A stretch of DNA of 26,458 bases from a virus: IMG/VR virus record IMGVR_UViG_3300030118_005374, positions 1-26,458 of that record. One strand, given 5' to 3'. Below the pieces are notes generated by a model, which did no database searches, was not told the DNA's origin, and saw nothing but the letters and a program-made list of their open reading frames with translations. This document shows positions 14,529-21,332 of the stretch, piece after piece. Numbering within the stretch: position 1 is the first letter of the stretch; each line of letters starts with the position of its first letter. The position numbers and the translations under genes are program-made.

Positions 14529-15461
14529 TTATGTTTTAATTATATAGTTTACCACACTAGTTGGCAAGGTCGTTGTTAAAGCAGGTACGCTTAGTGCTGG
14601 GATCGACAGAGCCGGTATACTCAATGCAGGTATTGAAAGTCCTGGCACAGCGTGACTGTGATCATCAACGGCTAGAGCCGGGATAGTAAGTGCAGGAATT
14701 GAAAGTCCTGGCACACTCAGTGCGGGTACTGATAGTGCAGGAACTGTGAGAGCCGGAATTGAGTGAGTATGTGCAGCGTTAGATACACTAGTGACAGCAC
14801 TAGCTGTGGATGAGTCTTTAGCGGATGATGCAAATGTACCAGTTCCTACTGAAAGAGAATTAGTTGTCGATCCTGTAGTTCCAGTGCCGGTATTACCTGT
14901 GCCAGTGTTACCAGTTCCGGTATTTGCTGTGCCTGTTGTACCAGTTCCAGTATTAGCAGCAGTAGTTTCAACCCCAGAGGAATTTCCAGTGTTCGCGGTG
15001 CCAGTAGTACCAGTACCAGTATTGCCTGTTCCCGTGTTTCCAGTTCCAGTGTTAGAGGTAGCATTTGTAATGACAGAGGAAGCTGCAGCTGAACCTGTTT
15101 CAGTGCCGAGAGTATCGTTATTAGATCCTTTACCTAAAGGAACTCTGTCTTGCAAATCAGGAAGACCAAAAGTGCCTGATCCATCTCCTGTTCCGAAGGC
15201 TGTACCGATTACTGCAAATAGTCGTGCGTAGGTAGTCCTTGAGACGTTAGAGCCATCACACAAAAGGAAGTTACCTGGTACAGTTGCTCCGCCAAATGGA
15301 AGAATAGTACCAGAAGGAATAATTTCAAAGCCTCCAGCTTGAGAACCGTCATGCACTCGAATGTTGTCAGTGTTAGTATCAATAGATATTTCACCGACGA
15401 CACCAGTGAATGCATTGTTTTGTGCTGTTGTGCCCCTTCTAAATTGTAATTGAGTAGGCAT
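14529..15461 (-). CDS. Tail-collar-domain fibre with two repeat tracts
   Basis: 310 residues. Residues 1-40 (MPTQLQFRRGTTAQNNAFTG, then a VGEISIDTNTDNIRVHDGS strand pattern) are the usual N-terminal attachment repeat of phage fibres. Residues 48-112 are a tail-collar domain (PSGTILPFGGATVPGNFLLC, FGLPDLQDRVPLGKG). Residues 137-197 are built from NTGTG and TTGTA units. After AAHTHS, residues 235-295 are built from the five-residue unit (I/V)PALS, interrupted once by DDHSHAV. Such collar-plus-repeat proteins form receptor-binding or short tail fibres. AAGGAG precedes the ATG. Repeat number could vary between relatives. Confidence 0.8.
   Translation of the reverse strand: MPTQLQFRRGTTAQNNAFTGVVGEISIDTNTDNIRVHDGSQAGGFEIIPSGTILPFGGATVPGNFLLCDGSNVSRTTYARLFAVIGTAFGTGDGSGTFGLPDLQDRVPLGKGSNNDTLGTETGSAAASSVITNATSNTGTGNTGTGNTGTGTTGTANTGNSSGVETTAANTGTGTTGTANTGTGNTGTGNTGTGTTGSTTNSLSVGTGTFASSAKDSSTASAVTSVSNAAHTHSIPALTVPALSVPALSVPGLSIPALTIPALAVDDHSHAVPGLSIPALSIPALSIPALSVPALTTTLPTSVVNYIIKT
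14577..14759 (-). repeat. In-frame tandem repeats coding for (I/V)PALS units
   Basis: About twelve 15-base units encode Ile/Val-Pro-Ala/Gly-Leu-Ser/Thr in the fibre C terminus, interrupted once by a His-containing spacer (AVDDHSHAV). The codons vary, so the units are old enough to have diverged. Confidence 0.75.
14871..15053 (-). repeat. In-frame tandem repeats coding for NTGTG/TTGTA units
   Basis: About twelve units encode Asn/Thr-Thr-Gly-Thr-Gly/Ala in the fibre middle, in two arrays split by NSSGVETTAA. They are likely to expand or contract by slippage or recombination. Confidence 0.75.
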
Positions 15462-15483
15462 GTTGTTTTCTCCTTATATTAAT

Positions 15484-15885
15484 TTAAAAAGCACCCAAGT
15501 CTTCGTTTTGTTCTGATCCAGAGGGTGATGTTAGCATATCAAAAATTGTTAAACCTGCAGTAGCTTGTCCAAATGCATCAGTAGCTGCATTAGCAGCATC
15601 TAGCAGTCCGTAGTCCCCGGTTGGGAATGTAGTAACGGAAGAGCCTGATGCTTGCCCTGAACCGTCCGCAAAAATAAGCTGACCAGAGGTCAACCTTAAA
15701 TTACCGCCTACAACTAAGGTATCCCCCTGAAAAGGGTTTGAATTTGAAATGGCTACAGTTCCACCAACTCTTAAGTTACCAGCAGAGGCTGAACCTATTT
15801 GAACTGTAGCGTTATCCTGTAATTCAAGTTTATTACGAGCGTCCCTACCAAGACCACCCATAAACGAGGATACTTTTGTACTCAT
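15484..15885 (-). CDS. Short fibre-like protein sharing its C-terminal module with the next protein
   Basis: 133 residues. The N-terminal part (MSTKVSSFMGGLGRDARNKL, then beta strands NLRVGGTVAISN and TLVVGGNLRLTSGQLIFADG) looks like a beta-solenoid fibre segment. Residues 87-133 (FPTGDYGLLDAANAATDAFG through LTIFDM to DLGAF) match the last 48 residues of the 562-aa protein at about 34 of 47 positions. AAAGG lies upstream of the ATG. It may be a short isoform-like fibre or an adaptor that uses the same tip or docking module. The structural assignment is inferred from composition and context. Confidence 0.65.
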   Translation of the reverse strand: MSTKVSSFMGGLGRDARNKLELQDNATVQIGSASAGNLRVGGTVAISNSNPFQGDTLVVGGNLRLTSGQLIFADGSGQASGSSVTTFPTGDYGLLDAANAATDAFGQATAGLTIFDMLTSPSGSEQNEDLGAF

Positions 15886-15932
15886 AATAACCTTTCTATC
15901 ATATTATTAAAATTTAGTCAACACATAAACTG

Positions 15933-15961
15933 AGTATAACATCATTTTTAACGCCTACCAA
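15933..15961 (-). promoter_or_regulatory. Candidate sigma70-type promoter before the short fibre gene
   Basis: TTGGTA (15961-15956), 17 bases, then TATACT (15938-15933) on the minus strand, 48 bases before the ATG at 15885. The -10 is identical to that of the main late promoter. Confidence 0.5.
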
Positions 15962-15964
15962 ATT

Positions 15965-17653
15965 TTAACTTAAAGCTCCTAAATCTTGTGTAGCTAATTC
16001 GCCACTGGGAGTAGTGCTCATATCAAAAATTGTAAGGTCAGCTACCGCAAATCCAAATGCGTCAGTAGCTGAGTTAGCTGCGTCTAATATACCGTAATCT
16101 CCAGTGGGAAAGGCAGCAGTTCCAGATCCAGCGATTCCAGCTGCTAATGCCTGAAGGTTTGAATTAATATTCTGATCTATGCCGTCTAAGAAAGCAAGCT
16201 CAGTAGAGGTGATTGCACTCACCTCGACCTTACCTCCTGATCCTGATACAAGTGCCCTAGAGGCTGTTAAATCTGAAGTAGTAATCGTCGATACTGCGCC
16301 TGCAATATTTTGTGTGCGTCGTGTTTCGACTGCTGAAGTGAGAGTGTTATTAGCAGTAATTCTAGCCTGTAAAGCTGTGTCTTCATTAGTAAACGCTGTA
16401 ACGTTAGTTGTGAGACGAGATTGTAAAGCTGTATCAGCTGTGTTAAGAGTAGCAACATTATCAGTGATAGCAGTATTTAAATCAGCTCCGTTGAAGGCGA
16501 CTGTGCTGGCAGTAAGTTGCCCGACAGATAAGTTTGCAGCACCAGTCGGGCTGATAGCCACATTTGTGTCAGGGTCTCGTGTTTCAGAAAGTGTAAAGAA
16601 TTTTGCTGACTCATCATAGAAAAATGCAGCATTACCTGAAGTCCCACGATTGAATAGGATACCAACATCGGCACTCGGTGCGCCGCTGACAGAGTTCGCC
16701 AACATAATAAATCTGTCTTGGATTACTTTATTCTCTGAATTAACAGTGGTAGTATCACCATTTACGGTAAGATTGCCAGTAACAATCAAATCATCACTCA
16801 TATTTACTTGGCCAGTAAACGTAGCAGATGTTAGGTTTGCAGCTCGCCTAGCCTCAACCGCATTTAGTTGGGTCTGAATAGCAGACGTAACACCGTCAAG
16901 ATGTCCAATCTCTGTAGAGGAGACTGCTGATACTGCGACTTTACCCGAACCGTCAGATACAAGAGCCCTTGAAGCTGTAAGATCACCAGTTGTAATTGTA
17001 GAAACTGCTCCAGCTATATTAGCAACACGTCTTGTCTCTACTGCGGCTGCATTAGATGAAACTGTGTTGATGTTTGCGTTGAGCCTAGTAAAGGTGACAA
17101 AGTCGTTAGATGCTGCTGTGGTTGAGTTAGCTGTAATTCTAGCTTGTAACGCTGTATCTTCGTTAGTAAAGGCAGTAGTGTTCGCAACGCGACGAGCTTC
17201 AACAGCAGCGACATTATCTTGTACGACATTGAGATTAGCGTTAAGACGAGTCTCTGTATCAGCCGCTGTACCTACAGTTACTGACGCGACATTATCTTGA
17301 ACTACGTTAATATTAGCGTTTAGGCGGGTAAAGGTGACAAAATCATTAGAGGCTGCTGTCGCAGCGTTGGCGGTGATTCTGGCTTGAAGTGCAGTATCTT
17401 CATTGTTATGGATTGTAACGTTGGCAACACGTCTAACTTCGATGGCTGCAGCATTGTCTTGAACTACATTAACATTAGCGTTCAATCGAGTAAAGGTTAC
17501 AAAGTCGTTAGCGTCAGAAACACCAACTTGCAAATCTGAGATCGCTACTTTTTTAGTCTGATCAACATTAATATCAACGATCGGTAGCACATCATTAGAA
17601 GCTAGGTCAGCTCCAGAGATGGCAGTAAGATCAGTAATTTTTACGTTTGCCAT
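15965..17653 (-). CDS. Repeat-rich tail fibre-like protein
   Basis: 562 residues beginning MANVKITDLTAISGADLASN, followed by DVLPIVDINVDQTKKVAISD, an N-terminal pattern common in fibre proteins of marine phages. Residues 47-215 are three diverged repeats built on NDFVTFTRLNANINVVQDN, EARRVAN and NEDTALQARITAN. A second repeat pair carries GAVSTITTGDLTASRALVS and STELAFLDGI. In the middle, NLTVNGDTTTVNSENKVIQD followed by RFIMLANSVSG is a beta-helical fibre motif. The last 48 residues form the module shared with the 133-aa protein. It probably forms an extended trimeric fibre. A candidate promoter lies upstream. No enzymatic domain was seen. Confidence 0.75.
   Translation of the reverse strand: MANVKITDLTAISGADLASNDVLPIVDINVDQTKKVAISDLQVGVSDANDFVTFTRLNANVNVVQDNAAAIEVRRVANVTIHNNEDTALQARITANAATAASNDFVTFTRLNANINVVQDNVASVTVGTAADTETRLNANLNVVQDNVAAVEARRVANTTAFTNEDTALQARITANSTTAASNDFVTFTRLNANINTVSSNAAAVETRRVANIAGAVSTITTGDLTASRALVSDGSGKVAVSAVSSTEIGHLDGVTSAIQTQLNAVEARRAANLTSATFTGQVNMSDDLIVTGNLTVNGDTTTVNSENKVIQDRFIMLANSVSGAPSADVGILFNRGTSGNAAFFYDESAKFFTLSETRDPDTNVAISPTGAANLSVGQLTASTVAFNGADLNTAITDNVATLNTADTALQSRLTTNVTAFTNEDTALQARITANNTLTSAVETRRTQNIAGAVSTITTSDLTASRALVSGSGGKVEVSAITSTELAFLDGIDQNINSNLQALAAGIAGSGTAAFPTGDYGILDAANSATDAFGFAVADLTIFDMSTTPSGELATQDLGALS
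17011..17515 (-). repeat. Diverged in-frame repeats in the fibre gene
   Basis: Three long units, each containing DFVTFTRLNAN, a variable linker, RRVAN and a TALQARITAN-like stretch (the last unit diverges after RRVAN). They encode the N-terminal third of the 562-aa fibre and are seen in both protein and DNA. Confidence 0.7.
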
Positions 17654-17686
17654 TTATTATCCTTCAAAAGAATCTGTAATTCTCAT

Positions 17687-17715
17687 ATTAAATCATATAC
17701 TAAAAAGACCGTCAA
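17687..17715 (-). promoter_or_regulatory. Candidate sigma70-type promoter before the long fibre gene
   Basis: TTGACG (17715-17710), 17 bases, then TTTAAT (17692-17687) on the minus strand, about 34 bases before the ATG at 17653. Each hexamer matches consensus at five of six positions. The region is AT-rich, so a chance match is possible. Confidence 0.5.
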
Positions 17716-17729
17716 TAATTAAAATATTA

Positions 17730-18074
17730 TTAACTTTGTCTTTGTGTCAGAAGACCTCTACCATCTTGAGTTGTGATTCCGTCAGCTGCTTGTGTCTCAA
17801 TCACATCACCTGAAGTGTCAAAGTCTTGTTGTAAAACTATGAGTCGTAGCGGATTTTGATTAAGACCTATGAACAATCCATCTTGTGTTACAAGCGGGTC
17901 CAAGAGATCAACGAAACCACCTGAAACAGGTGCATCTTGAGTAACAACAAACTCTCCTCGTTGACTTAAGATCGGAGACCCGTCTTGTGACAGGATGTTA
18001 AAAAAGTTGTTATCAACTCCTGTGATCTGTCTTAAAGCCCTAGATGAGATTCCAAGCCTTAATCTAGAAACCAT
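17730..18074 (-). CDS. Small structural protein with TQDG repeats
   Basis: 114 residues. VTQDAP, VTQDGLF, TTQDGRG and LSQDGSP recur every 15-30 residues, giving a repeated beta-turn pattern, and the N terminus is basic (MVSRLRLGISSRALRQITG). It lies between two other late structural genes. Function is not recognised; a fibre-base or head-surface protein is plausible. The ATG lies 2 bases after the stop of the 110-aa gene. Confidence 0.55.
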   Translation of the reverse strand: MVSRLRLGISSRALRQITGVDNNFFNILSQDGSPILSQRGEFVVTQDAPVSGGFVDLLDPLVTQDGLFIGLNQNPLRLIVLQQDFDTSGDVIETQAADGITTQDGRGLLTQRQS

Positions 18075-18076
18075 CT

Positions 18077-18409
18077 TTAGCTTCTTTCAGAGATGTGAAA
18101 TGTACCAGAGGAGGAGGCTTGAATCACAGCAATGTGTTTTTGTGACTCGTCATTTAGATCTTGTTTCACTGCAAGGTCAATATAGTTAGAAGCGGGAATA
18201 AAATGTGAGGAGGTTGTAGCTGTTACAGTAGAGTCTCCAACTTCAATGTGACAGTCTGCAGTACAGAAAATCGAAATCACCGACGTTGCCTTAGAAAACG
18301 CGGTGGAACGTTGAGAGCTTCCTGAAGTTGTTATTGTTTGAGCTGCACCTGCTCTATAACCTAACACAGGAATTGGATCGTTTGCATCATCTCTTGGTTG
18401 TTTTGACAT
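18077..18409 (-). CDS. Small beta-rich late protein
   Basis: 110 residues from the ATG at 18409, chosen because AAGGAG lies 6 bases upstream; upstream in-frame starts lie in the preceding gene without such a site. The segment FSKATSVISIFCTADCHIEV, then DSTVTATTSSHFIPASNYID and KHIAVIQASSSGTFHISE, is a compact beta sandwich pattern seen in small head or neck decoration proteins of marine phages. The exact role is unknown. Confidence 0.6.
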   Translation of the reverse strand: MSKQPRDDANDPIPVLGYRAGAAQTITTSGSSQRSTAFSKATSVISIFCTADCHIEVGDSTVTATTSSHFIPASNYIDLAVKQDLNDESQKHIAVIQASSSGTFHISERS

Positions 18410-18641
18410 CTTTTCTCCTTGGCGGGCGGCGGCACCCATCGTTCCTAACGTGCGCGAAGCGCTCGCGATTTTTTTTCTCTGTCTCACGTAAAGCTGCCTT
18501 ACCACTTTGCCACCAGCTTATACGTTCTTGAATTGACCTTTCTTCACATGGTCCACACTGTTTTATCACAGCTCCGCGTGAATTCGTCACACAGTCTGGA
18601 CAGGCCGCTCTACTAGTTGTTTTACTTCCCTGTGTACTCAT
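18387..18641 (-). CDS. Small zinc-ribbon-like protein
   Basis: 84 residues. Cys14-Pro-Asp-Cys17 and Cys29-Gly-Pro-Cys32 form a probable zinc site, and the C-terminal half is strongly basic (RETEKKNRERFAHVRNDGCR, then RRPPRRKD). It may bind nucleic acid. The start at 18641 lies inside the end of the glycosyltransferase gene without a good Shine-Dalgarno, so it relies on coupling. The end overlaps the next gene by 23 bases. The overlaps at both sides lower certainty. Confidence 0.55.
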   Translation of the reverse strand: MSTQGSKTTSRAACPDCVTNSRGAVIKQCGPCEERSIQERISWWQSGKAALRETEKKNRERFAHVRNDGCRRPPRRKDVKTTKR

Positions 18642-19428
18642 CGATTATTAAACTTCTCGAATCTCTCCACCCTCGGTAAAGTTCACGATTTGACTTATAA
18701 GCATGAAACATGGGCCACATTAAAGCATGTTGCTTATCTTTGTCACGCCCCACATAGTGAAAAAACCTCGTAGGCGAAATGTCACCGTCAAAAAACATGT
18801 CTTCAATTATACTATTGCGTTTAATAAACTGTATATAAGGTCGATTAGCCGCAATCCAGTGACGAATAAATACCTCATCGTGAAATAACATTCCTCTTGG
18901 CCACGATCTATTGGCGGCAGAGGCCCAATTTGCACAGTTCTGCTCTAAATACATGTCACTAGTTACACCTTCGTAACGTGTTTCAGGAACAGTCTGGTCT
19001 AAAATCCAAGAGTAGAGGTTTTTAAACCAGTGCGAAGGACCAGCGAAAAAATATCCATGAGCCGACCTCTTTCTATCATACCAAGGATACTGAGAAAAGA
19101 TTACTTCTGCCTTCATAATGCAGATAAACTTATCCTTAACTATCGGTATTTTAGGGTTTCCCCAGCACATCATGTCAGCGTCAAGGTAAATTATGTAGTC
19201 AAACTGATCAGCTACTTGAGCACACACCTCATACTTTCTAAATCCTCGATTAAAGTCAGGATGACGACATAACTCATAGTGTGTAGTCGGTTGTGGGACT
19301 AAACAGTGTTCATAACCGTTATACTTGCTCCACGTTTTTACACTTTTAATACAATCTTGTAAAACAGCTGGAATTTCTCCATCTTTTGAGTAGAGTGATC
19401 CAGCTGTTTGAACTACTCCTACTTTCAC
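18622..19428 (-). CDS. DxD glycosyltransferase
   Basis: 268 residues. MKVGVVQTAGSLYSKDGEIP and CIKSVKTWSKYNGYEHCLVP fit the start of a GT8/GT34-like GT-A fold. Asp83-Ala-Asp85 (YIIYLDADMMCWGNP) is the metal-binding DxD. FFAGPSHWFKNLYSWILDQT, LFHDEVFIRHWI and FFHYVGRDKDKQ are in the order of acceptor and distal His motifs of that group. It overlaps the small terminase by ATGA. A sampled line has about 48 percent GC, unlike the AT-rich second glycosyltransferase at 11456-12100, so the two have separate histories. Substrate unknown. Confidence 0.8.
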   Translation of the reverse strand: MKVGVVQTAGSLYSKDGEIPAVLQDCIKSVKTWSKYNGYEHCLVPQPTTHYELCRHPDFNRGFRKYEVCAQVADQFDYIIYLDADMMCWGNPKIPIVKDKFICIMKAEVIFSQYPWYDRKRSAHGYFFAGPSHWFKNLYSWILDQTVPETRYEGVTSDMYLEQNCANWASAANRSWPRGMLFHDEVFIRHWIAANRPYIQFIKRNSIIEDMFFDGDISPTRFFHYVGRDKDKQHALMWPMFHAYKSNRELYRGWRDSRSLIIDEYTGK

Positions 19429-19868
19429 TCCATAAGGTCTTTCATTAGTTTGTCATAGTTGTTAATCTGCACAGCTACCGCAGGTCCCTGCGTTTTCGGC
19501 TTTAATGACTGTTCTACCTCTTGAAGATGTTTCATCCAATCTAGAAGATCTTTTTTCGAGTAGATGCCTGTCTCTACGGCCTCTTGAATCTTTTGATCAA
19601 TCACCGAGTTGATTAGATTGATGCGCTTAATACGATTAAGATATCCCTGTGTGGCGAAAACGGAATCGATGTAAGATTTGACTTCCTTCTTCTCAATGAC
19701 CGCGGTTACGCGGTCCTCTGGAAGTCCATACTCTTCAGCGATTTCGTCAACGCCTTTACCGGATAAATAATCGTTAGCAAGCGCAAGCACAACCGGGTCA
19801 AGAGGCGGAGCCTCAAGCGTTCGGTTTAGCGCATCAACAGATGTTTTGATTGTTACATCATTACTCAT
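19425..19868 (-). CDS. Probable terminase small subunit
   Basis: 147 residues from the ATG at 19868. That ATG overlaps the stop of the 45-aa gene as TGATG and lies five bases after GGGTGG; an ATG one codon upstream and a GTG at 19877 are alternatives. VVLALANDYLSGKGVDEIAE followed by EYGLPEDRVTAVIEKKEVKS is a helix-turn-helix, followed by helices (YLNRIKRINLINSVIDQKIQ, KDLLDWMKHLQEVEQSLKPK) as in small terminases that recognise the packaging site and form a ring. It is separated from the large subunit by 6 kb of fibre and modification genes, which is unusual. Confidence 0.7.
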   Translation of the reverse strand: MSNDVTIKTSVDALNRTLEAPPLDPVVLALANDYLSGKGVDEIAEEYGLPEDRVTAVIEKKEVKSYIDSVFATQGYLNRIKRINLINSVIDQKIQEAVETGIYSKKDLLDWMKHLQEVEQSLKPKTQGPAVAVQINNYDKLMKDLME

Positions 19869-20005
19869 CATATCCACCCTAATGCATAAGCAATGCCCAT
19901 CTCAACTGTTAAGAGTGCTCCAAGCATGAACACAGCTCCTAACACAGCCATTGGTAAAAATGCATAGTCTTTCAAGCTTCTTTTTCTAGTACAACAACTG
20001 CTCAT
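19868..20005 (-). CDS. 45-residue membrane microprotein
   Basis: A short gene with tight coupling at both ends: ATGA overlap with the tail-terminator paralogue at 20005 and TGATG overlap with the small terminase at 19868. The protein is MSSCCTRKRSLKDYAFLPMA followed by a 25-residue hydrophobic helix ending in YALGWI. A basic head with two cysteines and one membrane span suggests an inner-membrane protein with its N terminus in the cytoplasm. It could be a small holin-like or spanin-like factor, but no family is recognised. Confidence 0.65.
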   Translation of the reverse strand: MSSCCTRKRSLKDYAFLPMAVLGAVFMLGALLTVEMGIAYALGWI

Positions 20006-20406
20006 ATGTCAACCTCGTATGTAATAAGTATCTGCATGTCACCAACTTGATATGGCCTCATCAATCCCTCATCTGACCCAAGAGTCACAACTTGAGCAAT
20101 CTCCACTCCGAGCGCACGTTGTGCGGCAGCGAAAGTGCCCACCTGATCTTCCACCTCTCTCAATCGAAGATCAAGCTCGGCAATGTCACGATCATACTCA
20201 TATAGACGAAGATCAATCTGTAGAGTAGCAAGTTTTCGTCCTGCTCCACGATGATCACGCGTTTCTCCACGCGGCACAAAAGTGATAGACGGAAAATCAT
20301 TAATCTCGTCTAAATACTTGTAACGCTTGAACACTTGTTCAATAGAGTTTAACGCCTCTAAATGTGATCTAAAAGCATCAACAATCTGAGTGCGTCTAGT
20401 AGTCAC
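20002..20406 (-). CDS. Tail-terminator paralogue
   Basis: 134 residues. It shares a scaffold of motifs with the 152-aa protein at 3556-4014: MTT-RR-x-x-IVD at the start, K(F/Y)LDE(V/I)NDFP in the middle, an LATL strand followed by a Tyr-rich strand, and DEGL-x-x-PY near the end. The linkers differ: here RLREVEDQVGTFAAAQRALG replaces the longer loop of the other copy. It is the second gene of the late operon, far from the tail cluster. It could be a second tail-completion protein or an assembly factor. Confidence 0.65.
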   Translation of the reverse strand: MTTRRTQIVDAFRSHLEALNSIEQVFKRYKYLDEINDFPSITFVPRGETRDHRGAGRKLATLQIDLRLYEYDRDIAELDLRLREVEDQVGTFAAAQRALGVEIAQVVTLGSDEGLMRPYQVGDMQILITYEVDI

Positions 20407-20429
20407 AGTCTATCTCCTAAAAATCATGA

Positions 20430-20834
20430 CTATGGCGCATCTGGCCACACTAGGTCAATCATTTCATCAATGGAATTATCTTTTGCCTTAGTAATTAAGT
20501 TGGTAGATCCGTCACTTTGAAAATTATACCAACGAAGAATATAGAAGTAATAATCTCTTTCATCAACTCTGATAAAGTTATCTTCAAACCATTCTGAAAA
20601 TGCCTCAACTGTAGGTAAATCTGCACCTAAAAAGTCATTATATTCTGTGTATTTTGGACTATGATTGGGATGAAGAGGGCAATCAAAAGGTAAGCATTGA
20701 TTTCCGTTCGGATCGACAGGGATGCCCATAGAATCATAACCAACTGGTGGCATGCCATTCCAATAAAAGTTTCCTGAGTCGTCTTCATCTGTAGTAGAAT
20801 TATAAATTAAAGGACCGTATCTATATTTTTCCAT
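20430..20834 (-). CDS. First gene of the late operon, unknown function
   Basis: 134 residues, acidic and rich in Tyr, Asp, Asn and Pro (MEKYRYGPLIYNSTTDEDDS, WNGMPPVGYDSMGIPVDPNG, CLPFDCPLHPNHSP). The second half is helical (LPTVEAFSEWFEDNFIRVDE, DYYFYILRWYNF). The paired cysteines and histidine (CLPFDCPLH) could bind metal but are not a known motif. The Shine-Dalgarno is weak. It lies about 50 bases downstream of the main leftward promoter. No family is recognised. Confidence 0.6.
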   Translation of the reverse strand: MEKYRYGPLIYNSTTDEDDSGNFYWNGMPPVGYDSMGIPVDPNGNQCLPFDCPLHPNHSPKYTEYNDFLGADLPTVEAFSEWFEDNFIRVDERDYYFYILRWYNFQSDGSTNLITKAKDNSIDEMIDLVWPDAP

Positions 20835-20892
20835 TTTTTTCTCATAAAATTAATTTCAGATTCGAGTAATTCTCGATTTAAAACTATAGTCT

Positions 20893-20921
20893 AGTATAGT
20901 ACTCCCTTAAAGGGATGTCAA
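20893..20921 (-). promoter_or_regulatory. Main leftward (late) promoter with a palindrome in its spacer
   Basis: TTGACA (20921-20916), exactly 17 bases, then TATACT (20898-20893) on the minus strand, a near-consensus sigma70-type promoter 59 bases before the first late gene. The spacer holds TCCCTT-T-AAGGGA, two perfect 6-base arms around one base, placed where a bound repressor would block polymerase. Confidence 0.8.
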
Positions 20922-21026
20922 GAATTAAGGTGTTTTTCAGAAATTACCAGGTCGAGGCTCTGTGAGTGTACGTTAGTCGGGCGCGCAAGATAATGTCTTA
21001 CAAACCGCCCTATACGCAACATTATT

Positions 21027-21044
21027 GCGTCAAATTACTGACGC
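21027..21044. promoter_or_regulatory. Inverted repeat GCGTCA-N6-TGACGC in the divergent gap
   Basis: Two 6-base arms with a 6-base spacer, about 30 bases before the rightward -35 element. Directly beside it, CGCAA-CATTA-TTGCG can form a small hairpin. It is a plausible operator between the divergent promoters. Confidence 0.45.
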
Positions 21045-21073
21045 GTTATTTTGCATTTTTTTCTTTTTAGGGC

Positions 21074-21119
21074 TTGATTTATCAGGCAAGAACCCTTATA
21101 TTCTATATATAACCTGATA
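21074..21119 (+). promoter_or_regulatory. Rightward early promoter with flanking inverted repeat
   Basis: TTGATT (21074-21079), 17 bases, then TATATT (21097-21102), followed by an 11-base AT tract. Arms TATCAGG (21080-21086) and CCTGATA (21113-21119) flank the -10, one between -35 and -10 and one around the expected start, so a dimeric protein bound there would cover the promoter. Confidence 0.7.
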
Positions 21120-21132
21120 GGGAGATATCGAA

Positions 21133-21330
21133 ATGAACATCTTAGGTCTGGCACTGCTGAAGCTCTTCTTCTTCATTGAAGCCGTTTCTTGCTTCGTTCT
21201 CATGCTGGTTGGCATTGGCATGATTGAACACGTCAATAACATGGTCGCACTGGTTGGCGGCATGATGGCGGCAGTCGGCGTCATTGGGTTTGTTTGGTTC
21301 GGCGTACTGTTCGCCCGTGAGGAGATATAA
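21133..21330 (+). CDS. Small two-span membrane protein
   Basis: 65 residues with two hydrophobic helices, about residues 4-28 (GLALLKLFFFIEAVSCFVLM) and 37-60 (MVALVGGMMAAVGVIGFVWF), and a charged end (AREEI). GGGAGA lies about 7 bases before the ATG. It is the first rightward gene after the divergent gap. Inner-membrane location is expected; function unknown. Small early membrane proteins often act in host takeover or exclusion, but nothing here proves it. Confidence 0.7.
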   Translation: MNILGLALLKLFFFIEAVSCFVLMLVGIGMIEHVNNMVALVGGMMAAVGVIGFVWFGVLFAREEI

Positions 21331-21332
21331 TC

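Noticed and set aside
14577-15053. CRISPR-like array
   Set aside because: The repeats are 15-base in-frame coding units without spacers of constant length and belong to a fibre gene.
14791-15231. A 146-aa plus-strand reading frame opposite the collar fibre
   Set aside because: It is the shadow of the repeat tracts (Val-Pro-Val repeats result from the opposite strand of NTGTG codons), has no ribosome-binding site, and runs against the late operon.
16179-16619. A 146-aa plus-strand frame opposite the long fibre
   Set aside because: It arises from the repeat-rich codons of the fibre on the other strand and lacks a start signal.
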